DNA of 64,000 bases, from the NCBI RefSeq assembly GCF_026712245.1, contig NZ_JAPPUY010000005.1:124001-188000 (forward strand). Direction: 5' to 3'. The translations under genes and the position numbers were made by a program. Each line of letters begins with the position of its first letter. Position 1 is the first letter of the stretch. This stretch comes from Roseateles hydrophilus (GTDB lineage Bacteria; Pseudomonadota; Gammaproteobacteria; Burkholderiales; Burkholderiaceae_C). This document shows, in pieces, positions 8,894 through 18,092 of the stretch. The notes beneath the pieces are model-generated. The model saw only the letters and a list, made by a program, of their open reading frames with translations. It did no database searches and was not told the origin of the DNA.

Positions 8894-8917
8894 CTTGCCG
8901 GCTTTCAGCCGGGCAAG
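8894..8917 (-). repeat. Second stem-loop in the same gap
   Basis: Arms CTTGCCGGCT and AGCCGGGCAAG pair over 10 bp with one bulged G and a 3-base loop, about 25 bases from the larger hairpin. It sits just after the stop codon of the isochorismatase-like gene on the minus strand. It may slow 3' exonucleases or partly terminate transcription; there is no U-tract. Confidence 0.5.
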
Positions 8918-8939
8918 ACCAGGCGAGGGGCAGACAGCT

Positions 8940-9596
8940 CTAGCCTTCGTGGGCGCCAAACATCGTTTTGGCGTAGGTCACGCCGATACCGTAGGCGCCG
9001 CCGACCTTCTTGGCGATGCCGGTGGTCAGCTCATAGGTCTCGCCGCGGGCCCAGTCACGTTGCAGTTCCAGCAGGTACTGCAGCGAGGTGATGGGCTGGG
9101 CGCCAGCCTGCACCATGCGCTCGACGGCGCGTTCATGCGCTTCGGTCGACACATCGCCGCAGGCGTCGGTGATCACGTAGACCTCGAAGCCCTGGTCCAG
9201 CGCGGACAGCGCCGGGCCGACGATGCAGACGCTGGTCCACAGGCCGGCCAGCACGATGCGCTTCTTGGCGATGCGGTTCACCTCGGTGATGACGGCAGCG
9301 TCTTCCCAGGTGTTCATGGACGTGCGGTCCAGCATCTTCTGGCCGCCGAAGGGCGCGGTCACCTCGTCGAACATCGGGCCGGAGAAGCTCTTCTCGGCGA
9401 CCGTGGTGAGGATGGTCGGCACCTTGAAGCCTGCGGCAGCCTGGGCCACCAGCGAGGCGTTGTTGCGCAGCTCGATGGCCGGGATGGAGTGCGTGGCAAA
9501 GGCCATCTGCGACTGGAAGTCGATCAGCACCAGCAGGTGGTCGGTCGGGTTCAGCAGGCGGGCGCCGGGGGCGGCGGTGGCGGTGGGAGCGGTCAT
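8940..9596 (-). CDS. Isochorismatase-like cysteine hydrolase (YcaC type)
   Basis: A 218-residue hydrolase. The catalytic Asp is D26 in LLVLIDFQSQM and the nucleophile is C124 in LAGLWTSVCIVG; the RTSMNTWED segment is typical of the YcaC branch. The real substrate of such proteins is unknown. The start at MTAPTATAAPG is chosen over an in-frame upstream Met that would overlap the catalase gene. It follows catalase by 31 bases. Confidence 0.88.
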   Translation of the reverse strand: MTAPTATAAPGARLLNPTDHLLVLIDFQSQMAFATHSIPAIELRNNASLVAQAAAGFKVPTILTTVAEKSFSGPMFDEVTAPFGGQKMLDRTSMNTWEDAAVITEVNRIAKKRIVLAGLWTSVCIVGPALSALDQGFEVYVITDACGDVSTEAHERAVERMVQAGAQPITSLQYLLELQRDWARGETYELTTGIAKKVGGAYGIGVTYAKTMFGAHEG

Positions 9597-9627
9597 GGGA
9601 GTTCCTTGGTGGTTGCGGGGGAGGGAA

Positions 9628-11064
9628 TCAGAGGAGGCCGAGGGCCATGGCGACACCGGCGCCATAGGCCGGGTCGGCCTTGTAGCAGTTGTCCACGTGG
9701 CGCTGGCGCACCTCGCGGCTCACGCCCTGCATGGCGCGGGCGGTGTTGTCGAAGAGGCGCTGGCGCTCGTCGGCGCGCAGCAGGCGGAACAGGGCGGCGA
9801 CCTGGCTGTAGCAGTCGTCGTCCGCGCGGTGGTCCCAGTGCGTTGCCGTTCCGTGCAGCGGCAGCGGCGGCTCGGCCGGGTGCTGGCGGTCGGGCCACAG
9901 GCCCCCGCTGTTGGGCACGTAGCCGGGCGTGGCGCCGTGGTTGCCGTCCACACGCATCGCGCCGTCGCGGTGGAAGCTGTGCACCGGGCAGCGCGGCGTG
10001 TTCACCGGGATCTGGTTGAAGTTCACACCGAGCCGGTAGCGCAGTGCGTCGCCATAGCTGAACAGCCGCGCCTGCAGCATCTTGTCGGGCGAGACGCCGA
10101 TGCCGGGCACCAGGTGCGCGGGTGAGAAGCCGGCTTGCTCCACTTCGGCGAAGTAGTTCTCCGGATTGCGGTTGAGCTCCAGCACCCCGACCTCGTGCAG
10201 CGGGTACTCCGCATGCGGCCAGACCTTGGTCAGGTCGAAGGGGTTGAAGGGGCAGGTGTTGGCCTCGTCCTCGGTCATGATCTGCACACACAGCGTCCAG
10301 CGTGGGAAGTCGCCGCGAGCGATGGCATCGAACAGGTCGCGCTGGGCGCTTTCCCGGTCGCGGCCGATCAGCGCTTCTGCCTGGGCGTCACTCAGCCAGC
10401 GCACGCCCTGCTGGCTGCGGAAATGGAACTTCACCCAGTGCCGCTCACCCTCGACATTGGTGAAGCTGAAGGTGTGGCTGCCGAAGCCGTGCATGAAGCG
10501 GTAGCCGTCGGGCAGGCCGCGGTCGCTCATCAGGATGGTGACCTGGTGGAGCGCCTCGGGCATCAGGGTCCAGAAGTCCCAGTTGCTCTGGGCATTGCGC
10601 AGGTTGGTGCAGGGGTCGCGCTTGACGGCGTGGTTCAGGTCCGGGAAGCGCAGCGGGTCGCGCATGAAGAACACCGGCGTGTTGTTGCCCACCAGGTCCC
10701 AGTTGCCTTCCTGCGTGTAGAACTTGACGGCAAAGCCGCGGATGTCGCGCTCGGCATCCGCAGCGCCGCGCTCGCCGGCCACCGTCGAGAAGCGCACGAA
10801 CACCTCGGTCTGCTTGCCGATCTCGGAGAAGAGATCCGCCTGCGTGTAGCGGCGGATGTCCTGCGTGACGGTGAACGTGCCGTAGGCCCCCGAGCCCTTG
10901 GCATGCATGCGCCGCTCGGGGATGACCTCGCGGTCGAAGTGGGCGAGCTTCTCGAGCAGCCAGATGTCTTGGAGCAGCGCCGGCCCGCGGGGTCCGGCGG
11001 TCTGGATGTTGAGGTTGTCCGCCACCGGTGCCCCGTTGGCATGGGTCAGGCGCTGCGTCTTCAT
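9628..11064 (-). CDS. Monofunctional heme catalase, small-subunit clade
   Basis: A 478-residue catalase (hydrogen peroxide to water and oxygen). The distal His is H54 in [12 protein letters not shown], the distal Asn is in VGNNTP (residues 126-130) and the proximal heme ligand is Y337 in [14 protein letters not shown]. There is no signal peptide, so it is cytoplasmic, and no C-terminal flavodoxin-like domain, which places it with the small-subunit enzymes. It starts 4 bases after the alpha/beta hydrolase and belongs to the same unit as dps. Confidence 0.96.
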   Translation of the reverse strand: MKTQRLTHANGAPVADNLNIQTAGPRGPALLQDIWLLEKLAHFDREVIPERRMHAKGSGAYGTFTVTQDIRRYTQADLFSEIGKQTEVFVRFSTVAGERGAADAERDIRGFAVKFYTQEGNWDLVGNNTPVFFMRDPLRFPDLNHAVKRDPCTNLRNAQSNWDFWTLMPEALHQVTILMSDRGLPDGYRFMHGFGSHTFSFTNVEGERHWVKFHFRSQQGVRWLSDAQAEALIGRDRESAQRDLFDAIARGDFPRWTLCVQIMTEDEANTCPFNPFDLTKVWPHAEYPLHEVGVLELNRNPENYFAEVEQAGFSPAHLVPGIGVSPDKMLQARLFSYGDALRYRLGVNFNQIPVNTPRCPVHSFHRDGAMRVDGNHGATPGYVPNSGGLWPDRQHPAEPPLPLHGTATHWDHRADDDCYSQVAALFRLLRADERQRLFDNTARAMQGVSREVRQRHVDNCYKADPAYGAGVAMALGLL

Positions 11065-11068
11065 GGCG

Positions 11069-12067
11069 TCAGCCCTTGATGAAGGCCAGCAGGTCGGCGT
11101 TGAGCAGGTCGGCGTTCACCGTCAGCATGCCGTGAGACAGACCCGGGTAGACCTTGAGCGTGCCGTTCTTCAGCAGCTTCACGGCCTTGAGCGCGGAGTT
11201 GGCGATGGGCACGATCTGGTCGTCGTCGCCGTGCATCACCAGCGTGGGCACGGTGATGGCCTTCAGGTCCTCGGTCTGGTCGGTCTCGGAGAAGGCCTTG
11301 ATGCCCTCGTAGTGGGCCTTGGCGCTGCCCATCATGCCCTGGCGCCACCAGTTGTTGATGACGCCCGGCAGCGGCTTCACGCCGGGGCGGTTGAAGCCGT
11401 AGAACGGGCCGGCGGGCACGTCCATGAACATCTGCGCGCGGTTGTCGGCCACGCCCTTGCGGAAGCCGTCAAAGACTTCGATGGGCAGGTGGTCGGGGTA
11501 GGCGGCCGTCTTGGCCATGATGGGCGGCACCGCGGCCACGAGCACCGCCTTGGCCACGCGGCCGGCTGGCTGACCGTGCTTGGCCACATAACGTGCAACT
11601 TCACCGCCGCCCGTGGAGTGGCCGATGTGCACCGCATTGCGCAGGTTCAGGTGCTCGACCACGGCGAAGGCGTCGGCGGCGTAGTGGTCCATGTCATGGC
11701 CCTCGCTGACCTGGGCCGAGCGGCCGTGGCCGCGGCGGTCGTGCGCGACGACGCGAAAGCCCCGCTGCACGAAGAACAGCAGCTGCGCGTCCCAGTCGTC
11801 GCTGGACAGCGGCCAGCCGTGGTGGAAGACGATGGGCTGGGCGCTCTTGGGGCCCCAGTCCTTGTAGAAGATCGTGGTGCCGTCCTTGGTGGTGATGGTG
11901 CTCATGGTCATGCCTTTGGGTTGGGGGGAGGAAGGAGCGGCGACGGCGTCGCCGGGAGAAGCCAGCGTTGCCGCCAGTGGGAGAGCGAGGGCGGTGCCGA
12001 GGCCGGCGCCGAGTGCCAGCAGCTGCCGGCGATCGGGGTCCAGGGGGAGGTCGGAGGAGGTGGACAT
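11069..12067 (-). CDS. Tat-exported alpha/beta hydrolase, cofactor-free haloperoxidase-like
   Basis: A 332-residue protein. The N-terminus carries a twin-arginine signal (DRRQLLALG followed by a hydrophobic stretch to about residue 44). The mature domain matches the non-heme chloroperoxidase/arylesterase group: nucleophile S151 in GHSTGGG, acid in HGDDDQIVP (281-283), and H312 in GLSHGM. The start at MSTSSDLPL has an AAAGG motif upstream; the alternative Met 13 codons earlier has none. Substrate unknown; export plus the catalase partner suggest a detoxification role. Confidence 0.88.
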   Translation of the reverse strand: MSTSSDLPLDPDRRQLLALGAGLGTALALPLAATLASPGDAVAAPSSPQPKGMTMSTITTKDGTTIFYKDWGPKSAQPIVFHHGWPLSSDDWDAQLLFFVQRGFRVVAHDRRGHGRSAQVSEGHDMDHYAADAFAVVEHLNLRNAVHIGHSTGGGEVARYVAKHGQPAGRVAKAVLVAAVPPIMAKTAAYPDHLPIEVFDGFRKGVADNRAQMFMDVPAGPFYGFNRPGVKPLPGVINNWWRQGMMGSAKAHYEGIKAFSETDQTEDLKAITVPTLVMHGDDDQIVPIANSALKAVKLLKNGTLKVYPGLSHGMLTVNADLLNADLLAFIKG

Positions 12068-12231
12068 CGCAGGTGCCTTTGGTTGGGCGGTTTGGATGTC
12101 GGTCATGCTAGGCAGCGGTGCTGCCACGCATCAGCCCCGTTAGGGCGAGCGGCGGCTCAACCATTGGGAGGAGGCGGGATGACACTTTTGTGGCGGCCGG
12201 CAGGCACCCGGTGGGTGCGTGCCGGGCGCGC

Positions 12232-15200
12232 TCAGGCCTGCTCGGTGGCGGCCGGGGTGGCGCGGCGCCGGGCCGGCCACCAGCCGGGCCGTCGGCCCGG
12301 GCTTGCGTATGCGCCGCTGGCGCGCACGCGCAGCTGGATCGTCGTGCCCTGGCCGGCGCTGCTGCGGATGTCCAGCGTGCCGCCCATCAGGTGGGCGCGC
12401 TCGTGCAGGCCGCGCAGGCCGAAGTGGCCCGCTGGGGCGGCGCTGTCGTCGGCCGGCAGGCCGATGCCGTCATCGCGGATGGTGAGCAGCAGCGCGTCGG
12501 CACCGTACTGCACCTGCAAGGTCAACTGCGTGGCCTGGGCGTGTTGAAGCGCGTTCTGCGCGGCTTCCAGTCCGAGGCGGAAGGCCTCGTGCCAGATGGC
12601 GTTGGCCAGCGGGCGCTCCCGCCCCAGGCATTCGGCGCGCACCGCCGGCACCGGCGTGTCGCCGCGCATCAGCTCGATCGCGTCACGCAGCGCCACGGAC
12701 AGCTCCGCCGGCTGCTGGTGGCGACGCAGGTCCTGCACGCGCTCGCGCGCGTCAGTCAACGTGGCGTCAGCGCGGTCCAGCGCGCGGCTCAGGCGCTGGC
12801 GCTGCGGGTCGTCGGCCGGCAACTCCTGCAGGCTGGCCTCGATCTGCAGGCTCAGCGCCTGCGTGCCTTGCAGCAGCGTGTCGTGCAGCTCGCGCGCGAT
12901 GCGCTCGCGTTCGGCCAGGCGGGCCTCGATGCGCTCCTGCATGCGGCGGCAGTTCACGGCCACGCGCCAGCGGTACAGCGCAGCGCCCGCGCCCAGCGCC
13001 AGCAGCGCCAGCAGCGCGCGGAAGCCGACGGTCTGGTGCAGCGCGGGCGGCACCTTGAAGTCCAGGTGCGTGACGGCGGACGCGCCGTTCTCACCCTGGA
13101 GCGTCTGCAATTCCAGCCGGTAGTCACCCGGCGGCAGTTGGTTGAACACCTGCTCGCGCCGGGCGCCAACGTCCTGCCAGCGCTCGTCCAGACCGAGCAG
13201 CCGCACGCGGTAGCTCAGCAGCCGCGCAGCGCCGGGCAGGGGCGCGGTGTACGTGATGCGCAGCGCCTGCGGGGCCACGGGCAGCTGTGTCGACGGCCCC
13301 AGGGGCAGGGGCTGGCCGTCCGCCCACAGGCCGGTCACCTGCGCGGGCGGTGGCGTGGCCGGCGCTGTCGCGCGCGCCGGGTCGACCCGGTAGATGCCCT
13401 GGTGGCGGCTGAACCACAGGTGGCCGTCCCTGGCCACCACCGCCGACGGCAGCTGGCGGATCTGCGGCGAGGCGCCCAGCACGCCGTCGCGCCAGTCCAG
13501 GCGGGTGACGGGCACCGGGTGGTCCGGCTTCGCCAGCCAGGCCTTCAGCGGCCCAGGCCCGATGCGCAAGATGCCGGATTCGTCGTTCAGCCACAGCGCG
13601 CCGTCCTGCGACATGACGATGCCGCTGACCGTGCGCAAGGGCTGCTCGCCCTGCACGCGCAGCGGCACGAAGCGCGCGCCGATCTGCATGGCGGCACCCA
13701 GCTCGCCGCCTACCCAGACCCCGCCCGGCTGTGGCAACACGCTGAGCACCATGCCCAGCGCCAGGCCGTCGCCGCGGCCCCAGCGCTGCTCGGTGCCCTG
13801 GGGCGCTCGACGGATCAGCTCGCCGCTGGCCAGGCCGCGCCAGAAGCCGCCGTCCGCGGCCACATGGGTCACCATGACGATCTCCTGCCGCTCCGCCGGT
13901 GCTGGCGGCGCCCAGCCGGGGTTGGTGAAGCGGCGCAGCGGCCCGGGCACCCAGGCCGCCCACAGGGTGCCGTTTGCATCGCGGGCGATGGTCTGCACCG
14001 GTCGGTATGGCTGGGCCTCCGGCGGCGCGGCCAGGCGCTGCAGCCGGCCGCCGGTCTCGCGCCAAATGTCGGGGACCGAGCCCAGCCACAGGCTGCCGTC
14101 CGGGTCGCGCCAGCCCGCACCGAACCAGACATTTCCGGGAGGGAAGTCGCCCGGCAAGGCTCGCGCCGGGCCGTTGTGGTGCATGCGGACCGGCAGCTCG
14201 GTGTTCGAGGCGGCAACCACGCTGCCGTCCTGCCCCGGCACCAGCACGCCGCCGGTGGCGCCGTTGGCAAACGGCATGACGACGGCGCGAGGCGGGCGGA
14301 AGTGATCCAGCCCGGCCGCCGTGCCCAGCCAGAGGTGGCCGTGGCGGTCTTCGTAGATGTACTGGATGCGGCTGCTGGACAGGCCGTTGTTGCCGTTCAT
14401 CTTCTCCATGACCGGCGCCGCGCCAAGGGCCTGGCCGGGCCCTGGCACGCGCACGAGGCCGGCGCTGCCGTGGCCCAGCCACAGACCGCCGTCGCGGTCG
14501 GCCAGCACCGCGGCACCGCCCCGGGGCAGGCCGGTGGGCCAGCGGCCGGCGCCGCTCGCCCCCGCCAGCCGCAGCTGGCCCTCGGTCTCCAGCATCCAGC
14601 GCCGGCCGTTCGGGCCGATGGCGAGGTCGGCCACCCCGTCCATCGCGGGCTGGTGCTCGAAGCGCGGCGCCCCGGCCGTGCGGCGATACCAGCGCTCCCC
14701 TTGGGCTTTGAGCCAGATCGTCCCGTCGGCGTCTTCAAACAGGGCGAGGACCGGGCCGGGCGGGCTGCCGACAGCGGCCGGCGCGTGCTCCCAGCGCGCG
14801 CCGTTCAGCGTGAACAGGCCGCGCGACGTGGCCGCCCAGACCTGCCCCTGGGCGCCGGGCAGCATGGCGAACACGGTGCCGATGGGCAGGCCGCTGTTCC
14901 AGTCGTACCAGCGATGCTTGGCGCCCGCGCCCTCCTGCGGCGTGGGCAGCCGCATCACGCCGGCGAGCGTGAAACCCACCCACAGCGCGCCATCGCGCGC
15001 CACAGCCAGCGAGTGGATGTTCTGCGCTTGCCCGGGGCCGTCGCCCTGCGGAAACAGGTCGATGCGGTCGAACTGCATGCCGTCGAAGCGGAACAGCCCG
15101 CTGGAGGTGCCCAGCCACAGGAAGCCGTCCGGTGTTTCGGTGATGGCCTGGATGTCCGACGGCGCGCCGTCGCGCGTGAGCCAGGCGATGTGGTGCAGCT

Positions 15201-15330
15201 GGCGCAGCTGCAGCTCGGGCGCCAGCGCCCAGGCCGGCATGGCCGGCAGCAGTGCCGCCAGCAGCAGGGCCCGGCGGGCACGCGCGACGACCCGCCGCGG
15301 GGTGTGCAGGGCGGGGCTCAGGGGCTGCAT
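12232..15330 (-). CDS. Sensor histidine kinase with beta-propeller sensor
   Basis: A 1032-residue membrane kinase. After a signal segment, residues about 40-680 contain repeated W-L-G-T/D-x-x-G-L-x-R blades of two-component 'regulator propeller' repeats, then a Y_Y_Y domain (about 690-750), one membrane helix (ALLALLALGAGAALY), a HisKA_3 dimerisation helix with the phospho-acceptor in IARELHDTLLQG (about residue 815), and a HATPase domain with RDDGIGL and GHFGLRGLHERA. The ligand is unknown. It starts 4 bases after its response regulator. Confidence 0.93.
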   Translation of the reverse strand: MQPLSPALHTPRRVVARARRALLLAALLPAMPAWALAPELQLRQLHHIAWLTRDGAPSDIQAITETPDGFLWLGTSSGLFRFDGMQFDRIDLFPQGDGPGQAQNIHSLAVARDGALWVGFTLAGVMRLPTPQEGAGAKHRWYDWNSGLPIGTVFAMLPGAQGQVWAATSRGLFTLNGARWEHAPAAVGSPPGPVLALFEDADGTIWLKAQGERWYRRTAGAPRFEHQPAMDGVADLAIGPNGRRWMLETEGQLRLAGASGAGRWPTGLPRGGAAVLADRDGGLWLGHGSAGLVRVPGPGQALGAAPVMEKMNGNNGLSSSRIQYIYEDRHGHLWLGTAAGLDHFRPPRAVVMPFANGATGGVLVPGQDGSVVAASNTELPVRMHHNGPARALPGDFPPGNVWFGAGWRDPDGSLWLGSVPDIWRETGGRLQRLAAPPEAQPYRPVQTIARDANGTLWAAWVPGPLRRFTNPGWAPPAPAERQEIVMVTHVAADGGFWRGLASGELIRRAPQGTEQRWGRGDGLALGMVLSVLPQPGGVWVGGELGAAMQIGARFVPLRVQGEQPLRTVSGIVMSQDGALWLNDESGILRIGPGPLKAWLAKPDHPVPVTRLDWRDGVLGASPQIRQLPSAVVARDGHLWFSRHQGIYRVDPARATAPATPPPAQVTGLWADGQPLPLGPSTQLPVAPQALRITYTAPLPGAARLLSYRVRLLGLDERWQDVGARREQVFNQLPPGDYRLELQTLQGENGASAVTHLDFKVPPALHQTVGFRALLALLALGAGAALYRWRVAVNCRRMQERIEARLAERERIARELHDTLLQGTQALSLQIEASLQELPADDPQRQRLSRALDRADATLTDARERVQDLRRHQQPAELSVALRDAIELMRGDTPVPAVRAECLGRERPLANAIWHEAFRLGLEAAQNALQHAQATQLTLQVQYGADALLLTIRDDGIGLPADDSAAPAGHFGLRGLHERAHLMGGTLDIRSSAGQGTTIQLRVRASGAYASPGRRPGWWPARRRATPAATEQA

Positions 15331-15334
15331 GGCG

Positions 15335-15964
15335 TCAAAGCTGGATCAAGCCGCGTTGCAGCGCGATGGTGACCGCATGCGTGCGATCCCGTGCGCCGAG
15401 CTTGGCCAGGATGCCCTTGACCCGCGCCTTGATCGCGTCCTCCGTGAGCGACAGCCCATGCGCCACCTCGCGGTTGGACATGCCGTGGGCGATGCGCTGC
15501 AGCACCGCGACCTCGCGCTCGGTCAGCATCTCCTGCCCGGCGTGCCGCGCCAGCGTCTGGGCGACCTCCGACGGAATCCAGCGGCCGCCGGCATGCACGG
15601 TGCGGATCGCGTCCAGCAGTGCGGTGCGCAGCGTGCTCTTGAGCAGGTAGCCCGCGGCCCCGGCCTTCAGTGCATGCCAGGCCTGGGCGTCGCCGGAGTA
15701 GGTCGTCAGCACGATCAGGCGGGCGCCGGGTGACTCGCCCCGGATGGTGGTGATCGCCTGCAGGCCATCGATGCCCGGCATCTGCAGGTCCATCAGCGTG
15801 ATGTCGGGCCGCAGCGTGCGAAAGGCGCTGATGGCGGCGGCGCCGCTGTCCGCCTCGCCCACCAGCTGCATGTCGGGCTGGCGTTGCAGCACCGCCGCGA
15901 TGCCCTCGCGCATCAGCGGGTGATCGTCGACGGTGAGGATGCGGATGGGCGTGGGGTGCGACAT
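15335..15964 (-). CDS. NarL/FixJ-type response regulator
   Basis: A 209-residue regulator: a receiver domain with the acidic pair in LTVDDHPLM, phospho-acceptor Asp in DITLMDLQMPG and the conserved Lys in GYLLKS, then a LuxR-type helix-turn-helix (LTEREVAVLQRIAHGMSNREV). It forms a pair with the downstream propeller kinase. Because the hydrolase-catalase cluster lies directly beyond the kinase in the same direction, it is the obvious candidate target, but this is inferred. Confidence 0.94.
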   Translation of the reverse strand: MSHPTPIRILTVDDHPLMREGIAAVLQRQPDMQLVGEADSGAAAISAFRTLRPDITLMDLQMPGIDGLQAITTIRGESPGARLIVLTTYSGDAQAWHALKAGAAGYLLKSTLRTALLDAIRTVHAGGRWIPSEVAQTLARHAGQEMLTEREVAVLQRIAHGMSNREVAHGLSLTEDAIKARVKGILAKLGARDRTHAVTIALQRGLIQL

Positions 15965-16088
15965 GGGACGGGCCAGGACCTTGAAGCGTAGCCAGAGGCG
16001 GGGTTGCACCGATCGGCCACAAGAGGCAGGCGCGGCTGCCTCTTGTGGCCGTTGCCCGGTGCATCACCGGCCGCTTAAGCTGCCTCCC

Positions 16089-16469
16089 ATGCTTTGGGAC
16101 TCGCCCGTTCACGCCGGTTCATCACGGGCGCTGGGATTGCTGATGCTGCGAGGCAGTCTCACTTTAACGCTGCTGCTGCAGGCACAGGACGCCATGCCTG
16201 CATGCCCGCCATGGGCATGGTGGTGCCTGGGCGTGCTGGCCGCCGGCCTGGCGGTGGGCTTGCTGAGCTGCCCTTGCGCCGGTCTCAGCGTGCTGTGGTG
16301 CTGGCTGGTGCTGCCGGCCGGGCCCGGCCCGGGTGCCTGGGCGCTCGCGCTGTTGCCGGCCACGGCGCAGGCCGGGGCGGTGATGCTGCTGGGCGCGGGG
16401 CGGTGGTCACTGGACCGGCGCCTGTTCGGCCGGCGCCTTGTCTTCGAGTCTGATGACACTTTCGGGTAA
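16089..16469 (+). CDS. Small membrane protein of unknown family
   Basis: A 126-residue hydrophobic protein with about four membrane segments (LLMLRGSLTLTLLLQA, WWCLGVLAAGLAVGLL, LSVLWCWLVLPAG, WALALLPATAQAGAVMLLG). The RGSLTLTLLL and SCPCAGLSVL pattern recalls small DoxX-like proteins placed next to LuxR regulators, but I cannot assign a family. The start is uncertain: no good ribosome-binding site precedes the chosen ATG. It is divergent from the response regulator and lies 93 bases upstream of the LuxR-type gene. Confidence 0.55.
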   Translation: MLWDSPVHAGSSRALGLLMLRGSLTLTLLLQAQDAMPACPPWAWWCLGVLAAGLAVGLLSCPCAGLSVLWCWLVLPAGPGPGAWALALLPATAQAGAVMLLGAGRWSLDRRLFGRRLVFESDDTFG

Positions 16470-16562
16470 TGTCGAATCACCCGAAAGAGGATGGGCGGTC
16501 CGGTCGGGATCGCTGAGCATCTCCGTCATCGGCCTGCCAGGGCCTGTCCAGGAGAAGTCATC

Positions 16563-17288
16563 ATGCGCCACCCACCGACCGAGCCCGAACTGCTGGTGGC
16601 CCACCCGATGCCCCTGCTCGCCAACGGTCTGGCCGCCGTGTTGGGGCCGGCCGCGGCCGTGGCAGCTGACTGCGATGCGGCCGCACTTCTCGCGCGCTCG
16701 GCGCCCGAGGTGCTGGTGACCGACATGCCGCTGGCGACGGCCGTCCTCACGCAGGCACGCCCGCAGCCGGGGCGGTCCTTCCAGCCCTGGCGCTGCGTCG
16801 TGGTCAGCACGCAGGCCGGCAGCTGGGCCGTGCACCAGGCCATGCAGCAGGGCGTGCTGGCGATGGTGCAGGCCAGCTGCAGCGTGGTCGAACTGCAGCG
16901 CGCCGTGACGGCAGCCCGCGCGGGGCAGCATTTCCTGTGCGCCGCTTCGGCCGCGCTGCTGGCCGAAGGCGCCGTGGACGAGCCGCTGACCCGCCGCGAG
17001 ACCGAAGTGCTGCATCTGCTGTGCGCGGGCCTGGACAACAAAAGCATCGCGCTGCGCCTGACCATGGCGCTGGGCACCGTGAAGACCCATGTGAAGGCGA
17101 TCCTGGAGAAGCTGGACGTCAGCAGCCGCACGCAGGCGGTGGCGGCCGCGCACCGGCGTGGCCTGGCGCTCCAGGGCGAGGCGGGCGGGTGCCCGCTGAC
17201 CGCCGTGGCGACACCGGCCTGGCGCAGTGCGCCGCCGGCGAACGGCGGCGCGGAAGGCGGTCAGCTCGCCCGCGCGTTCGGCGCGTAG
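16563..17288 (+). CDS. LuxR-family regulator with degenerate receiver domain
   Basis: A 241-residue protein. The C-terminal helix-turn-helix (LTRRETEVLHLLCAGLDNKSIA, then GTVKTHVKAILEKL) is intact. The N-terminal half has receiver length, but the acidic pair that binds magnesium is replaced (LLVAHPMPLL) and the conserved Lys is Gln (LAMVQAS); only the Asp of VLVTDMPLA remains. It is therefore probably not switched by phosphorylation. AGGAG sits 8 bases before the ATG and decides the start. Its 3' end overlaps the convergent kinase-like gene by 28 bases. Confidence 0.85.
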   Translation: MRHPPTEPELLVAHPMPLLANGLAAVLGPAAAVAADCDAAALLARSAPEVLVTDMPLATAVLTQARPQPGRSFQPWRCVVVSTQAGSWAVHQAMQQGVLAMVQASCSVVELQRAVTAARAGQHFLCAASAALLAEGAVDEPLTRRETEVLHLLCAGLDNKSIALRLTMALGTVKTHVKAILEKLDVSSRTQAVAAAHRRGLALQGEAGGCPLTAVATPAWRSAPPANGGAEGGQLARAFGA

Positions 17289-17878
17289 GCCTGCAGCGCC
17301 GGCACCCACAGTTCCAGTTCGGCACCGGCGCCGGGCCATTGCCACAGCCGCAGGCGCGCGTTCAGGCGCGCGGCACCTTCCTGCAGCGAGGCCAGGGCGG
17401 CCGGCGGCGGCTTGTGGGCGGCGTCACGTGCATGCCAGCAGCCGTTGTCACGCACCCGCAGCGTCAGGCCGGCGCGCCTGGCGTCGAGAGACACGGTCAC
17501 CGCCGAGGCACCGGCCTCGCTGCAGGCGTGGCGCACACGGTCACAGGCGAGTTGCCCGAGGGTTGGCTGAAGCCCGCCGCGCAGGGGGAGCGTCGACCGG
17601 CTCATCTGCACCCGCAGGCGCAAGGGCTGCGCCGGGCCCAGGCTGGCCAGGCCCATCAGCAGCGCCACCACGCCCGACGGACCCGGCTGTGCACCCGGCA
17701 TGCTGTCGGCGCAGCTCTGCGCGACGAGGTGGTCCGCCGACTGGAGCCAGCGCTCAAGCGCCTGCCGGGCGGGCTGGTCAGCCGGCAGGTCCCCGCTGAT
17801 GGCATGCAGATGCAGCACGAGGCCCTGCAGGCCCTGGAGCAGCCGGTCGGCGTTGCCGGCGGGTTGGGGCGGTGTCAC
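17261..17878 (-). CDS. Degenerate histidine-kinase-like protein
   Basis: A 205-residue soluble protein. Its start (ADRLLQGLQGLVLHLHAISG) aligns with the HisKA_3 helix HDTLLQGxQGL, but the phospho-accepting His is Ala10. The C-terminal half has the outline of a HATPase domain (VTVSLDARRAGLTLRVRDNG, then GAGAELELWVPAL), with the N box and the G2 box eroded. No sensor or membrane part is present. The GTG start overlaps the stop of a 23-codon ORF (GTGA). It is probably a decayed or regulatory pseudokinase. Confidence 0.65.
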   Translation of the reverse strand: MTPPQPAGNADRLLQGLQGLVLHLHAISGDLPADQPARQALERWLQSADHLVAQSCADSMPGAQPGPSGVVALLMGLASLGPAQPLRLRVQMSRSTLPLRGGLQPTLGQLACDRVRHACSEAGASAVTVSLDARRAGLTLRVRDNGCWHARDAAHKPPPAALASLQEGAARLNARLRLWQWPGAGAELELWVPALQAYAPNARAS

Positions 17879-17946
17879 GCGGCGACATCCTCCGCCCGGT
17901 CGGGCCGGGTGAACAACCAACGCAGGCAATAGAGGGCGGTGTTCAT
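17875..17946 (-). CDS. Possible 23-codon leader ORF
   Basis: ATG-started reading frame encoding MNTALYCLRWLFTRPDRAED and three more residues. Its TGA overlaps the GTG start of the degenerate kinase, the arrangement expected for translational coupling. The hydrophobic start could instead be a relic of a longer N-terminus lost by frameshift. No strong ribosome-binding site is seen upstream, so expression is uncertain. Confidence 0.35.
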   Translation of the reverse strand: MNTALYCLRWLFTRPDRAEDVAA

Positions 17947-18092
17947 GCGACTGATTCTGGGGCGCCCTGTCCCGCTGCGCATCGCCCGTTGGGGAGAGGT
18001 GCTCGGCCGACCTGGCACCGGCGGTGCGGCCCTGCGGCGCGCCCGGGCGAGGGGCTGCCCATAAAATCCCGGGTTTCCACCGAGGATTGTCA

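Noticed and set aside
8835..8917. CRISPR or REP array
   Set aside because: The two hairpins differ in sequence and there are no regularly spaced identical repeats here or elsewhere in the window.
12118..15372. A 1084-codon open frame on the plus strand opposite the sensor kinase
   Set aside because: It mirrors the kinase codons in a GC-rich genome; its translation is low-complexity (Arg/Gln/His/Ala-rich) with no recognisable motif, whereas the minus strand encodes clear kinase domains.
17947..18092. Promoter of the bolA-his operon (CATAAAAT near 18060)
   Set aside because: An AT-rich hexamer is present, but I could not find a convincing matched -35 element, so I do not list it as a promoter.
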